The notes: generated by a model not told the origin, from the letters alone. Shown: positions 33,537-43,048, numbered from the stretch's first letter. The stretch is 64,000 bases of DNA from Murimonas intestini (GCF_024622195.1 NZ_JANKBI010000002.1:186001-250000); one strand, 5' to 3'. Numbers and translations are program-made.

Positions 33537-35153
33537 ATGAAAAATAAATTATTCAGAACACTTACGGCCTTTTGTATGGCAGGAGTTTTATTTGCAGCCT
33601 GTGGAAATTCTATCGTGAGCCGTGCAGCAGAAGATACAGAAAATTCGGCAGCAGACCAGAAGGATTCTGTAGTTGTCACTATGCCGACTACTTCCGAACC
33701 GGAATCAGGATTTGATCCAGCATACGGCTGGGGGGCAGGAGAGCATGTGCATGAGCCGCTGATCCAGAGTACTCTGACAGTAACTACAGCTGACTTAAAG
33801 ATCGCCAATGACCTGGCTACAGAATATTCTGTCAGTGAGGACGGCCTTACATGGACAGTTAAGATCAGGGATGATGTAAAGTTCACGGATGGTGAGCCTC
33901 TTACAGCTGAGGATGTGGCATTTACATATAATGATGTAAAAGAAAAAAGTACGGTCAATGATTTCACTATGCTGAAAGAGGCAAAGGTCATTGATGAAAC
34001 TACAGTTGAGTTTGATATGGAAACTCCGTTCTCTATCTGGCCATATACAATGGCGATCGTGGGAATCGTGCCGGAGCATGCATATGATGAGAATTACGGA
34101 CAGAATCCGGTTGGTTCAGGACGCTATATCCTGAAACAGTGGGATAAAGGGCAGCAGGTCATATTTGAAGCGAATCCTGATTATTATGGAGAGGCGCCTA
34201 AAATCAAAAAGGTAACTGTACTGTTTATGGAAGAGGAGGCAGCCCTTGCAGCAGCTCAGGCAGGTCAGGTGGATGTGGCCCACACAGCAGCTTCCTACTC
34301 AGATATGAGTGTGGACGGATACAGGCTTGAGTCAGTTGCCAGCGTGGACAACAGAGGCTTCAATCTTCCCACGACAGCACCCGAAGAGAAGGACGGTATC
34401 GTCTACGGCAATGAAGTGCTGCAGGATGTGGCAGTCAGAAGGGCGATCAATATCGGCCTGGACAGGGAAGAGATGATCGAGAATGTCCTGAATGGATATG
34501 GAACTCCGGCTTACAGTGTTTGTGATAAGATGCCATGGTATAACAATGAGGCAGAGACAGCCTATGACCTGGAAGGAGCTAAAAAGCTCCTGGATGATGC
34601 AGGATGGGTAGAAGGAAGCGACGGAGTACGTGAAAGAGACGGCGTAAAGGCTGCTTTCAAGCTTATGTTTAACCCGGAAGATTCTGTACGCCAGGCACTG
34701 GCTGAGGATGTAAAGAACCAGCTAAAGGAACTGGGAATCCAGGTGACGACAGAAGGAGCCGGATGGGATGTGGCATATGACAATGCCCAGTCACAGCCGC
34801 TCATGTGGGGATGGGGTGCCCATACGCCTATGGAGCTGTACAATATTTATCACACCATAAAGGATACAGGGACAGCGCAGTATTCCCCGTATGCAAATGA
34901 GACAGTTGACAAATACATGGATGAAGCACTCAGAGCAGATGATCTGGATAAGTCTTATGAACTGTGGCAGAAGGCACAGTGGGACGGGACAACAGGAGTG
35001 ACACAGGAAGGAGATATTCCCTGGATCTGGCTGTGTAATGTAGACCATCTCTATTTTATCAGAGACGGGCTGAGCATAGGAGAACAGAAGATACATCCGC
35101 ATGGCCACGGCTGGTCGATTGTAAACAACGTGGACCAGTGGAGCTGGGAATAA
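33537..35153 (+). CDS. ABC transporter substrate-binding lipoprotein, Opp/Nik family 5
   Basis: The 538-residue protein begins with a lipoprotein signal peptide whose cleavage site reads LFAAC, so Cys20 would be lipidated. The body is the solute-binding family 5 fold (DGLTWTVKIRDDVKFTDGEP near residue 100; VRRAINIGLDREEM near residue 303). Such proteins bind peptides, nickel complexes or other small ligands; the nickel-specific signature is not clear here. GAGAGAGG supports the ATG at 33537 over an earlier in-frame ATG that overlaps the terminator. It starts a five-gene operon. Confidence 0.88.
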   Translation: MKNKLFRTLTAFCMAGVLFAACGNSIVSRAAEDTENSAADQKDSVVVTMPTTSEPESGFDPAYGWGAGEHVHEPLIQSTLTVTTADLKIANDLATEYSVSEDGLTWTVKIRDDVKFTDGEPLTAEDVAFTYNDVKEKSTVNDFTMLKEAKVIDETTVEFDMETPFSIWPYTMAIVGIVPEHAYDENYGQNPVGSGRYILKQWDKGQQVIFEANPDYYGEAPKIKKVTVLFMEEEAALAAAQAGQVDVAHTAASYSDMSVDGYRLESVASVDNRGFNLPTTAPEEKDGIVYGNEVLQDVAVRRAINIGLDREEMIENVLNGYGTPAYSVCDKMPWYNNEAETAYDLEGAKKLLDDAGWVEGSDGVRERDGVKAAFKLMFNPEDSVRQALAEDVKNQLKELGIQVTTEGAGWDVAYDNAQSQPLMWGWGAHTPMELYNIYHTIKDTGTAQYSPYANETVDKYMDEALRADDLDKSYELWQKAQWDGTTGVTQEGDIPWIWLCNVDHLYFIRDGLSIGEQKIHPHGHGWSIVNNVDQWSWE

Positions 35154-35163
35154 AAGGCTTGAA

Positions 35164-36156
35164 TTGAAGAAGAACTGTTTATTTATAGGAAAGAATCTAA
35201 TAAGGATGATTTTATTAGTCATCGGAGTGAGTATTGCAGCGTTCCTGCTGATCTCAGCCTCCCCCATTGACCCTCTGCAGGCCAATGTGGGGCAGGCTGC
35301 CCTTGGCAGCATGAGCCAGGAGCAGATAGAGAAGCTTCAGGAATACTGGGGCGTTGGTCAGCCGCCCATGGAAAGGTATCTGGCCTGGGCCGGGGATTTT
35401 ATAAGAGGAGATATGGGAACTTCCCTGCTTTACAGACAGAGCGTGTCGGCTGTGATCGCTGTAAAGCTTGGAAATTCCCTGTTTTTGATGATAACAGCCT
35501 GGATACTCTCAGGGTTCTTCGGTCTGGTCCTGGGAATTATCTCAGGGATGAACGAAGGTAAATTTGTGGATAAGGCTGTGAAGGGATATTGTCTTGTCAT
35601 CGCCAGTACCCCTGCATTCTGGCTGGCCCTTCTGCTGCTGATGATCTTCGGAGTCTGGCTGAAGGTGCTGCCTATAGGTTTAAGTGTTCCCATTGGAGTA
35701 GAGGCAAGCGGTGTCACTTTTATGGACAGGCTGAGGCATGCCATACTTCCGGCCGTAACATTAAGCATCACGGGAGTATCAAATATTGCGCTGCATACAA
35801 GAGAAAAAATGATCGATGTGATGGAAAGCGAATACGTGCTGTTTGCCAGAGCTCGGGGGGAGAGCAGATGGAGCATATTGAAAAACCATGGTCTGCGGAA
35901 TATCCTTCTGCCGGCTATGACTCTGCAGTTCGCCTCCATAAGTGAGATATTCGGCGGATCGGTGCTGGTGGAACAGGTATTTTCCTATCCTGGTCTCGGA
36001 CAGGCGGCAGTTACGGCAGGTCTTGGCAGCGATGTGCCCCTTCTTATGGCTATAACGATAATAAGCGCGCTCTTTGTATTTGGAGGAAATTTCATTGCAA
36101 ATGTGCTCTATGGTATTGTCGATCCGCGCATCCGGAAGGGGGCAAAAGAGAGATGA
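35164..36156 (+). CDS. Opp/Nik-type ABC permease, first (DppB/NikB-like)
   Basis: The 330-residue protein appears to start at TTG (35164) with AAAAGG six bases ahead. Its N-terminal helix and first loop (GQAALGSMSQEQIEKLQEYW) and the EAA loop region (EYVLFARARGESRWSILKNH, about residues 223-242) identify it as the first of two permeases in peptide/nickel importers. Six membrane helices are predicted. It lies ten bases behind the binding-protein gene and overlaps the next permease by four bases. Confidence 0.88.
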   Translation: MKKNCLFIGKNLIRMILLVIGVSIAAFLLISASPIDPLQANVGQAALGSMSQEQIEKLQEYWGVGQPPMERYLAWAGDFIRGDMGTSLLYRQSVSAVIAVKLGNSLFLMITAWILSGFFGLVLGIISGMNEGKFVDKAVKGYCLVIASTPAFWLALLLLMIFGVWLKVLPIGLSVPIGVEASGVTFMDRLRHAILPAVTLSITGVSNIALHTREKMIDVMESEYVLFARARGESRWSILKNHGLRNILLPAMTLQFASISEIFGGSVLVEQVFSYPGLGQAAVTAGLGSDVPLLMAITIISALFVFGGNFIANVLYGIVDPRIRKGAKER

Positions 36157-36968
36157 ACCAGAGAAAGAAAACGATAATTTATTTTACGGCGGCAGTTATA
36201 TTTCTTGCAGCCGTGGCAATAGGAGGGCTCTTCTGCAAAGAGGCTGCCCAGGCGACAGATTTTTCGCAGAAGAACCTTCTGCCCGGCCTTTCCCATCCGT
36301 TCGGAACTGACTGGCTGGGGCGAGACATGTTTGTAAGGACAATAAGGGGGCTGTCATTAAGTATCCTGATCGGCCTGGCGGCAGCTACAGTCAGTGCGTT
36401 TGCAGCTCTGATTCTGGGCATCGCATCAGCTACGCTGGGAAAAGGCGTGGATGCAGTCATAACCTGGATCATTGACCTTGTCATGGGGATACCGCATATC
36501 CTGCTCCTGCTCCTCATATCAGTGGCACTTGGAAAAGGACTGACAGGAGTCGTGGTGGGTGTGGCGCTCACACACTGGACTTCACTGGCCAGGGTGATCC
36601 GCGGTGAAGTGATGCAGCTTCGTGAGAGCCAGTACATCAAAATTGCAGAAAAGCTGGGACATGGCAAACTGCATATTGCAGTGAAGCATATGCTGCCTCA
36701 TCTTGTACCCCAGTTTCTGGTGGGACTGATCCTGCTTTTCCCTCATGCGATCCTGCATGAATCAAGCATAACCTTCCTGGGATTTGGGCTGAGTTCTGAG
36801 CAGCCGGCCATAGGGATCATATTGTCAGAGAGCATGAAATATCTTGTTACCGGGAAATGGTGGCTTGCGCTGTTCCCGGGACTGATGCTGGTACTTACAG
36901 TAATATTATTTGACGTAGCCGGTGAGAGCCTGAGAAAGCTGATCGATCCGGGCAGCGCCCACAAGTAA
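36153..36968 (+). CDS. Opp/Nik-type ABC permease, second (DppC/NikC-like)
   Basis: The 271-residue protein has the opening segment LLPGLSHPFGTDWLGRDMF near residue 45, the hallmark of the DppC/OppC/NikC permeases, followed by five to six helices and the loop ESQYIKIAEKLGHGKLHIAV near residue 157. It overlaps the first permease by ATGA, so the two are translationally coupled. Confidence 0.9.
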   Translation: MNQRKKTIIYFTAAVIFLAAVAIGGLFCKEAAQATDFSQKNLLPGLSHPFGTDWLGRDMFVRTIRGLSLSILIGLAAATVSAFAALILGIASATLGKGVDAVITWIIDLVMGIPHILLLLLISVALGKGLTGVVVGVALTHWTSLARVIRGEVMQLRESQYIKIAEKLGHGKLHIAVKHMLPHLVPQFLVGLILLFPHAILHESSITFLGFGLSSEQPAIGIILSESMKYLVTGKWWLALFPGLMLVLTVILFDVAGESLRKLIDPGSAHK

Positions 36969-36985
36969 GAAAGGAGAGGAAAAGG

Positions 36986-37945
36986 ATGAAGAATGGCAGA
37001 AAGACCATATTGGAGATAAAGAATATGTCCATTTCCTTTAAACAGTACGCTGAAAAAAAGGGTACAAAGCAAATAGACCTGCCTGTAATACGTGATCTAT
37101 CAGTTACAATTAAAGAAGGTGAGATGGTTGCAGTAGTAGGCTCCAGCGGTTCAGGGAAGAGCCTGCTGGCTCATGGTGTGCTGGGGCTTCTGCCCTATAA
37201 TGGAAAGATGGAGGGGAAAATATCCTACTGCGGAAAGCCCCTTACCCCTAAAAAGGTTGAAAAGCTGAGAGGGAATGAGATCGTGCTTGTCCCACAGAGC
37301 GTGTCTTATCTGGATCCTCTTATGAAAGTGGGAGCGCAGGTGAGGGGCGGCAGAAAGGATGCGGCTGCAAAGGAGAGGTCACGGGAACTGTTCAGACGGT
37401 ATGGGCTGGAGGAGTCTGTGGAAGACCTCTACCCCTTTGAACTCTCAGGAGGTATGGCCAGAAGGGTGCTGATATGTACAGCACTTATGAAAAATCCAAA
37501 GCTGGTGATCGCGGATGAGCCGACTCCGGGACTTCATCTGGAGGCAGCAAGGCAGACACTTTCTGATTTCAGGGCAATAGCTGATCAGGGAGCGGGGGTA
37601 CTTTTGATCACCCATGATCTGGAACTGGCTATGGAGGTGGCAGACAGGATCGTGGTATTCTATGCCGGCACAACTATAGAAGAGGCATCCGCTGATGATT
37701 TCAGGCAGGAAGATACGCTGAGGCATCCATATTCCAGGGCGCTGCACCGTGCTATCCCCCAGAATGGTTTTGGATATATCGAGGGGACGCAGCCATATGT
37801 GAAGGATATGCCGGAGGGATGTCCGTTTGGCCCAAGGTGCGAGGGATTCTGTGAGGAATGCCAAAAAGATATCCCATGGGTGAAATCCGGGAATGGATAC
37901 GTGAGGTGTATAGGAAGCCTGGAAGCGGGGAGGATGCGGGCATGA
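36986..37945 (+). CDS. Opp/Nik-type ABC ATPase, first (DppD/NikD-like)
   Basis: The 319-residue protein has Walker A GSSGSGKS (about residue 52), signature LSGGM (about residue 154), Walker B LVIADEP (about residue 173) and the switch His in ITHDLE. The C-terminal extension with GCPFGPRCEGFCEECQ resembles the Cys-rich oligopeptide-ATPase tail, which can bind a metal cluster. AAAGGAGAGG lies before the ATG. It overlaps the second ATPase by four bases. Confidence 0.9.
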   Translation: MKNGRKTILEIKNMSISFKQYAEKKGTKQIDLPVIRDLSVTIKEGEMVAVVGSSGSGKSLLAHGVLGLLPYNGKMEGKISYCGKPLTPKKVEKLRGNEIVLVPQSVSYLDPLMKVGAQVRGGRKDAAAKERSRELFRRYGLEESVEDLYPFELSGGMARRVLICTALMKNPKLVIADEPTPGLHLEAARQTLSDFRAIADQGAGVLLITHDLELAMEVADRIVVFYAGTTIEEASADDFRQEDTLRHPYSRALHRAIPQNGFGYIEGTQPYVKDMPEGCPFGPRCEGFCEECQKDIPWVKSGNGYVRCIGSLEAGRMRA

Positions 37946-38547
37946 TACTCACAGCGAAAGACATCTCCTTTAGATACAGCAAAAAAGACAGGGAGATCCT
38001 GAGCGGATTCAGCCTTGAGGTGAGCCAGGAGGAAGTTGTGGGGCTGGTGGCCCCCAGCGGATTCGGGAAGACCACACTGTGCAAGATACTGGCCGGTTAC
38101 CAGAAGCCTGACAGAGGTGAAGTGCTTCTGGACGGTAAGCCGCTGTCAGGGATAAAGGGGCCCTGCCCGGTGCAGATGATCTGGCAGCACCCTGAACAGT
38201 CTGTAAATCCCAGACTGCGTATGCGGGAGGTCATCCTGGAGGGTGACAATATAGGACAGGATATCATAAAAGGCCTGGGAATAGAAGAGGACTGGATGAA
38301 CCGTTATCCGGCTGAGCTTTCAGGCGGAGAGCTGCAGAGGTTTTGTATTGCCAGAGCTTTGGGGAAAAGTACTGGATTTCTGCTGGCCGATGAGATCAGC
38401 ACTATGCTGGATCTTATCACACAGAGCCAGATCTGGCATTTTCTGCTGGAAGAGACAAGAAGGCGGCACATCGGGCTGATAGCAGTGAGCCACAGCAGTG
38501 CGCTGCTGGATGAGATATGCACGCGAAAGATAGAACTGCAGCGCTAA
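37942..38547 (+). CDS. Opp/Nik-type ABC ATPase, second, short form
   Basis: This 201-residue protein has a P-loop APSGFGKTT (about residue 33) in which the first Gly of GxxGxGK is Ala, an intact signature LSGGELQRF (about residue 123) and a Walker B FLLADEIS, where Glu follows Asp as required. It lacks the C-terminal oligopeptide extension that its partner has. It would pair with the first ATPase. The start at 37942 overlaps the stop of the preceding gene (ATGA); an earlier in-frame ATG at 37858 lies inside that gene. It ends the five-gene operon. Confidence 0.85.
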   Translation: MILTAKDISFRYSKKDREILSGFSLEVSQEEVVGLVAPSGFGKTTLCKILAGYQKPDRGEVLLDGKPLSGIKGPCPVQMIWQHPEQSVNPRLRMREVILEGDNIGQDIIKGLGIEEDWMNRYPAELSGGELQRFCIARALGKSTGFLLADEISTMLDLITQSQIWHFLLEETRRRHIGLIAVSHSSALLDEICTRKIELQR

Positions 38548-38567
38548 AATGCTGTTAACAGCATTTT
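38546..38567 (+). repeat. Perfect 22-bp palindrome at the operon end
   Basis: AAAATGCTGTT is followed directly by its reverse complement AACAGCATTTT. It overlaps the stop codon of the last ABC gene and could fold as a small stem with a TTAA loop followed by U-rich sequence, acting as a first terminator ahead of the stem at 38577. Confidence 0.6.
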
Positions 38568-38576
38568 GTGTGCATG

Positions 38577-38606
38577 AAAAAGGGGAGGCATTTTGCCTCC
38601 CCTTTT
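38577..38606. terminator. Bidirectional terminator between convergent operons
   Basis: AAAAGGGGAGGCA and TGCCTCCCCTTTT form a 13-base stem with a three-base loop, with A-run and T-run flanks. It separates the plus-strand ABC operon from the minus-strand lipoprotein gene. Confidence 0.9.
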
Positions 38607-38631
38607 CAGCATCCACATTTAATATATCTGC

Positions 38632-39105
38632 CTAAAATCCATATTTGCTTAAAATCTCTTCCGCTTTATCATTGTCATCTGAGACACATAACACAGCGTA
38701 GTTGCCGGATGTCTTGATGATTGCCTTTTCGAGTCTGGAAGCTTCAGGGGCATTGTAAGTTTCATACAAGCTCTTCTGGCTGTCAGTCCGCTGTTTTAAA
38801 AGGGTCTCTGTTTCCTTTACATAATCGGGATTCTTGCACTTGATGACAGCCACTTCGCAGGCTGTAGCTGCTGAACTAAAATAAGCGGCGCTATCTTCCA
38901 CTTCATTCATATCAAGGAAATATGTAGCGGCCAGGAAATCTGCAGTTGATTTTGTAAGAGTATCACTGGTGATTGTTTCACTGACCAGCTCTTTTGCAAT
39001 ATCATCCGCAGCTGCAGTAACTTCTTTTGGCTCACCCTTTCCACAGGCAGCCAGGGCCGCAGTCATCATGACCACCATTAAACATAAGCATAGTAAACGT
39101 TTCAT
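38632..39105 (-). CDS. Small lipoprotein, DUF4358-like
   Basis: The 157-residue protein has a lipoprotein signal peptide ending LAAC, so it is a membrane-anchored surface lipoprotein. The rest is a mixed helix-strand domain with no catalytic motif, ending in a helix-rich DKAEEILSKYGF. Its layout matches the DUF4358 family of clostridial lipoproteins, recalled rather than checked. It lies 120 bases behind the SGNH hydrolase gene on the same strand and may share its transcript. AAAGGAG precedes the ATG. Function unknown. Confidence 0.7.
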   Translation of the reverse strand: MKRLLCLCLMVVMMTAALAACGKGEPKEVTAAADDIAKELVSETITSDTLTKSTADFLAATYFLDMNEVEDSAAYFSSAATACEVAVIKCKNPDYVKETETLLKQRTDSQKSLYETYNAPEASRLEKAIIKTSGNYAVLCVSDDNDKAEEILSKYGF

Positions 39106-39225
39106 AAAACTTTCTCCTTTAGTTTCTTAAATAGTATTTTTGTGTAGCGCAATTTTATGATATCTGCAGTGTACAGCACAGCGGAGGCTAAAGCACAGGC
39201 ATATAGCAGCCGCTAAAGCAGGTAA

Positions 39226-40218
39226 CTAAGCAGAGGTATCTGAATTTGTCTGGCTTTCTTCAGTCGTGCCAGTCTCCTGTGAAGTATCATTCTGTCCTTC
39301 TTCAGGAGCGTCTGTACCCTGTGTGGACTCTGAATCTGTATCACTGCCGAAAGATACGTAATGATCCCGCAGGTAGTCAAGCCACATCTGGCAGTATCTG
39401 TCATAGAGGTGCACGCCGTCTATGGAAGCTCCAGGAAGGAGTGAACCGCTGCCGTCATCAAATATTTCGTTGAGGTCCAGGAAGTAATAACCGTTTTCTT
39501 CACATATGTTCAAAATATGTTTATTGATCTCCCGGACGTTATCATTGTTGACATAATCACCTGTTGTCACGAGAGCTTCTTCCACATATATGACATCCAT
39601 CACATAGATGATGGCGTTTGGCTGAATAAGCTGTATTGTCTCAAGGACAGATTTGTATTGCTTTTCAAATTCATTAAAATCATAAAAGCCCAGCTCATTA
39701 GTGCCCAGCATAATATAGACTTTGCTGTAAGGAGCAGTCTGAAGCGCATCGTAGACTGTCACCATTCCATTCTCTGTCGCTATAAATGGTTTTGTACCGA
39801 TGGTTTCCACATCCATGCCGACACCTGTCAGGAATGTGCCTGTGGTGATACCTGACTGTGCTCTGAAGCCTTCAACTCGTGAATCACCGATGAATACTGC
39901 ATCTGAGAAATAAGAATCATCCACAGGAGTACTCTGCTTTGGAACTAAGGCGCTGCTCACCGTCTGGGGAGCTTCAGTCTGCCTTTCAGTAGGAGGCTCA
40001 GTCTGCGCGGATGTCTCGGTCTGGGGGGCCTCGGTCTCTTCCTCCGCACCCTCAAGGGCCTCATTCAGCTGGTTTTCCAGCTGCTTCTTAACCCCTTCTT
40101 TTGAAAACATGTTGATTAATAAGCGCCCTTCAAAAACGATTAATACAACAATGATCAGAATCAATATATTTAAAAAACGGCCCGAATCTGGTCGTTTCCG
40201 TTTTGTCTTATGTGCCAT
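39226..40218 (-). CDS. Membrane-anchored SGNH/GDSL hydrolase
   Basis: The 330-residue protein has one N-terminal membrane helix (about residues 16-36), a Thr/Glu/Pro-rich linker (about 55-95), an SGNH hydrolase domain and a Ser/Thr/Glu-rich tail. Catalytic motifs are GDSR (Ser about residue 115), GTNE (about residue 173) and DGVHL near residue 268. These enzymes remove acyl, usually acetyl, groups from sugars. It is divergent from an MBOAT acetyltransferase and a DHHW protein, so it is likely to act on the acetylation of the same surface polymer. The polymer is not known. Confidence 0.85.
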   Translation of the reverse strand: MAHKTKRKRPDSGRFLNILILIIVVLIVFEGRLLINMFSKEGVKKQLENQLNEALEGAEEETEAPQTETSAQTEPPTERQTEAPQTVSSALVPKQSTPVDDSYFSDAVFIGDSRVEGFRAQSGITTGTFLTGVGMDVETIGTKPFIATENGMVTVYDALQTAPYSKVYIMLGTNELGFYDFNEFEKQYKSVLETIQLIQPNAIIYVMDVIYVEEALVTTGDYVNNDNVREINKHILNICEENGYYFLDLNEIFDDGSGSLLPGASIDGVHLYDRYCQMWLDYLRDHYVSFGSDTDSESTQGTDAPEEGQNDTSQETGTTEESQTNSDTSA

Positions 40219-40327
40219 GAATTCTCCCCTGAAAAAATAAATTGTCTTTTATCCTTCTCTATTATATAATAAACCAGGTAATTGTAAATAGTTTTTTTGA
40301 AAAGTAATGAAAACTTAAAAAATGAAC

Positions 40328-40341
40328 CCTATTTAAATAGG
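40328..40341. promoter_or_regulatory. 14-bp palindrome upstream of the MBOAT gene
   Basis: CCTATTTAAATAGG is a perfect palindrome 27 bases before the MBOAT start, in the 150-bp divergent region. A TATAAT box for the minus-strand SGNH gene lies at forward 40262-40267, and a TTGAAA box (40298-40303) could serve the plus-strand gene. The palindrome may be an operator; no regulator gene is adjacent. Confidence 0.45.
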
Positions 40342-40368
40342 AAAAAATAGAAAAACGGAGTTAAGAAT

Positions 40369-41790
40369 ATGGTATTCAGCAGTTTATTATTTATGTTCAG
40401 GTTCCTTCCCGCAGTACTTATTTTGTATTATCTGGCGCCCAGAAAGATTAGGAATCTGGTGTTATTTGCATTCAGTCTCTTCTTTTATGCATGGGGTGAA
40501 CCCAAGTACGTATTTTTGATGTTATTTTCCATCACCATGGATTATACTGTGGGAAGGCTTATCTCAAGGGCAAAAGAGCAGCAGGATATGAAAAAGGCGA
40601 AGCGCTTTTTAATGGTGTCCATATTTATGAACGTGGGAATCCTGGCTTTCTTTAAATATGCGGACTTTATTATTGGTTCCATAAACGGAGCGTTTGGGAC
40701 GGGTATCCCCCTGCTGGGCATCCCTCTGCCCATCGGTATCTCATTCTTTACCTTTCAGACAATGTCTTATACGATCGATGTCTATAAAGGGGCCACGAAG
40801 GCACAGCGCAGCTGGATCAATTACGGCACGTATGTCTCCATGTTTCCTCAGCTGATAGCAGGACCTATTGTCCAGTATAAGACCATAGCCAGACAGATGA
40901 GGGACCGCAGGGAAAATACGGATGACTTTGTTGCAGGTATCAACAGATTCATGATCGGTGTGGGCAAGAAGGTGCTTCTGGCTAATAATATAGGAAAGCT
41001 CTGGGACACCATATCTGCCATGCCGGCGGGGGAGATTCCTGTGGCGATGGCCTGGCTGGGGATATTCGCATATGCTTTCCAGATTTATTTTGACTTTTCA
41101 GGGTATTCAGATATGGCTATAGGGCTTGGCAAGATGTTCGGGTTTCATTTCCTGGAGAACTTTAATTATCCGTATATTTCTAAGAGCATTACGGAATTCT
41201 GGCGCAGGTGGCACATTTCACTCAGCTCCTGGTTCAGGGAATATATATACATTCCTCTCGGAGGAAACAGGAAGGGTGCCCTCAAACAGGTCAGAAATAT
41301 TCTGATCGTCTGGGGCGTTACAGGTGTATGGCACGGAGCCAGCTGGAATTTTGTCATGTGGGGTCTGTATTACGGAATATTCCTGCTTCTTGAGAAATTC
41401 GTCTGGGGAAAATATCTGGAAAAGCTTCCTGCTTTTGTAAGGATGTGCTATTCCATGTTTATTGTGCTGATAGGCTGGGTGATATTTGCATTTGACAGCC
41501 TTGGGAACGGGACTGCTTATATCAGGGCGCTTTTCGGCGGATACGGGCAGGGATTTATAAACAGTGAGACTATTTATCTGTTCTATAATAATGCAGTACT
41601 TTTAGTGATCCTGTTCGCGGGAGCTACCATGCTGCCGGCGAAGCTTGCAGGACGTCTTATGGAAAGGCTGAAGGGACATGAGTGGGTGTGCGTATGTATA
41701 AAAGCAGTCTTCTATGGAGCGATTTTCTTTGTCTCAGTGGCTTACCTGGTGGATGCCACTTATAATCCGTTCCTTTATTTCAGATTCTGA
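40369..41790 (+). CDS. MBOAT-family O-acyltransferase (AlgI/DltB-like)
   Basis: The 473-residue polytopic protein has the MBOAT hallmarks: YSDMAIGLGKMFG (about residue 245), ITEFWRRWHISLSSWFREYIYIPLG-like region (about residues 270-295) and the active His in VTGVWHGASWNF (about residue 325). AlgI-type proteins move acetyl groups across the membrane for transfer to extracellular polysaccharide. The next gene, a DHHW protein, is the usual partner that completes transfer. The N-terminus MVFSSLLFMFRFLPAVLIL is a membrane helix. CGGAG precedes the ATG. Confidence 0.93.
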   Translation: MVFSSLLFMFRFLPAVLILYYLAPRKIRNLVLFAFSLFFYAWGEPKYVFLMLFSITMDYTVGRLISRAKEQQDMKKAKRFLMVSIFMNVGILAFFKYADFIIGSINGAFGTGIPLLGIPLPIGISFFTFQTMSYTIDVYKGATKAQRSWINYGTYVSMFPQLIAGPIVQYKTIARQMRDRRENTDDFVAGINRFMIGVGKKVLLANNIGKLWDTISAMPAGEIPVAMAWLGIFAYAFQIYFDFSGYSDMAIGLGKMFGFHFLENFNYPYISKSITEFWRRWHISLSSWFREYIYIPLGGNRKGALKQVRNILIVWGVTGVWHGASWNFVMWGLYYGIFLLLEKFVWGKYLEKLPAFVRMCYSMFIVLIGWVIFAFDSLGNGTAYIRALFGGYGQGFINSETIYLFYNNAVLLVILFAGATMLPAKLAGRLMERLKGHEWVCVCIKAVFYGAIFFVSVAYLVDATYNPFLYFRF

Positions 41791-41801
41791 CGGAGGGAAT
41801 A

Positions 41802-42941
41802 ATGAATAAAAAACAAAACTGGTTTCTGATCATCATATTTCTAATAATGATATTTGGAATGACTGGGGCTACTTTACTGAAGCCGGCCTCAGAATTCTCA
41901 GAAAAAGAGAACAGGGCTCTGCAGCAGAAGCCGGAGCTCTCGGCAGAGGCTGTGTTTGGCGGACAGTATGCTAAAGACTATGAAAAGTACCTGACAGATC
42001 AGTTCATAGGAAGGGACAGCTGGATCAGCGTCAAGACTGCCATAGAGAGGGCCTCCCTGAAGCAGGAGAGCAATGATATTTATTTTGCGGAGGATGGATA
42101 TCTGATTGAAAAGCATACAGGAAGCTTTGATACACCCCTCGCAGAGTCTAATATCGGACATCTGTCGTCTTTTCTGGAAAAAGCAGAGTCCAGATATGGA
42201 AAAGGCCATGTTACTGCTACAGTCGTTCCAAATGCGGTGGATATCCTGAAAGATAAACTGCCCCCATTTGCATCTCCCTATGATGAGGGAGAATATCTGA
42301 AAAAGATTGAAAAGAGCGTGCCTGAGGGCACATGGCTGGATAGCCGGAGCGTTCTTATGGAGCACAGTGATGAGGAGATCTACTATAAGACTGACCACCA
42401 CTGGAAGACCCTGGGCGCCTGGTATGTCTATGAGGCGTGGGCGAAACAGGCGGGATTTGCCTCTCAGTCCATGCAGGACTTTGATATAGTGACTGTGTCA
42501 GATGAATTTCTGGGAACGATTGAATCCAAAGTAGGCGGAAAGACTGCGAAGGATTCAATCCAGATATTCAAGCCAAAGCAGCAGCTTAAGTATCAGCTGG
42601 ATTATAACAGAGGCATGAAGGTGACCGACAGCATATATGACGAAGAAGCATTAAAGACAAAGGATAAATACAGCATATTCTTCGGAGGGAACCAGCCTGT
42701 GGTGCAGGCGCGCATAGAAAATGGGAGCAGCAGGAAACTGCTTGTTATAAAGGATTCTTATGCCCACTGCTTCCTCCCCTTTGCATTCCACGACTTTTCA
42801 GAAGTTGATTTTGTGGATCTGAGATACTTCAATGAGAGCCTGGCAGAATTTATGGAAAGTCAAGATTATACTGATGTACTGTTTCTGTATAATGCATCAG
42901 GTTTTGCGGAAGATCCAAGCTTGATTAGACTGGAAAATTAA
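41802..42941 (+). CDS. DHHW-type SGNH-like acetyl-transfer partner
   Basis: The 379-residue protein has one N-terminal membrane segment (about residues 7-26) and an outside domain. TDHHWKTLGAWYVYEAW (about residue 195) is the DHHW signature of clostridial homologues of AlgX/AlgJ, and IKDSYAHCFLPF (about residue 327) supplies the SGNH-like Ser in a KDSY motif. It would accept acetyl groups from the MBOAT protein and pass them to a surface glycan. It lies 11 bases behind the MBOAT gene with a GGAGGGAATA site. Confidence 0.87.
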   Translation: MNKKQNWFLIIIFLIMIFGMTGATLLKPASEFSEKENRALQQKPELSAEAVFGGQYAKDYEKYLTDQFIGRDSWISVKTAIERASLKQESNDIYFAEDGYLIEKHTGSFDTPLAESNIGHLSSFLEKAESRYGKGHVTATVVPNAVDILKDKLPPFASPYDEGEYLKKIEKSVPEGTWLDSRSVLMEHSDEEIYYKTDHHWKTLGAWYVYEAWAKQAGFASQSMQDFDIVTVSDEFLGTIESKVGGKTAKDSIQIFKPKQQLKYQLDYNRGMKVTDSIYDEEALKTKDKYSIFFGGNQPVVQARIENGSSRKLLVIKDSYAHCFLPFAFHDFSEVDFVDLRYFNESLAEFMESQDYTDVLFLYNASGFAEDPSLIRLEN

Positions 42942-43048
42942 AAATTTGTACCTACAAAAGCAGCCTGACAGACAAATTTTTTGCTATACATCTACAATAA
43001 CAGATTTGAATGAGGACTATTTGTTCAGCATTCGAAATGGATAGGCCG

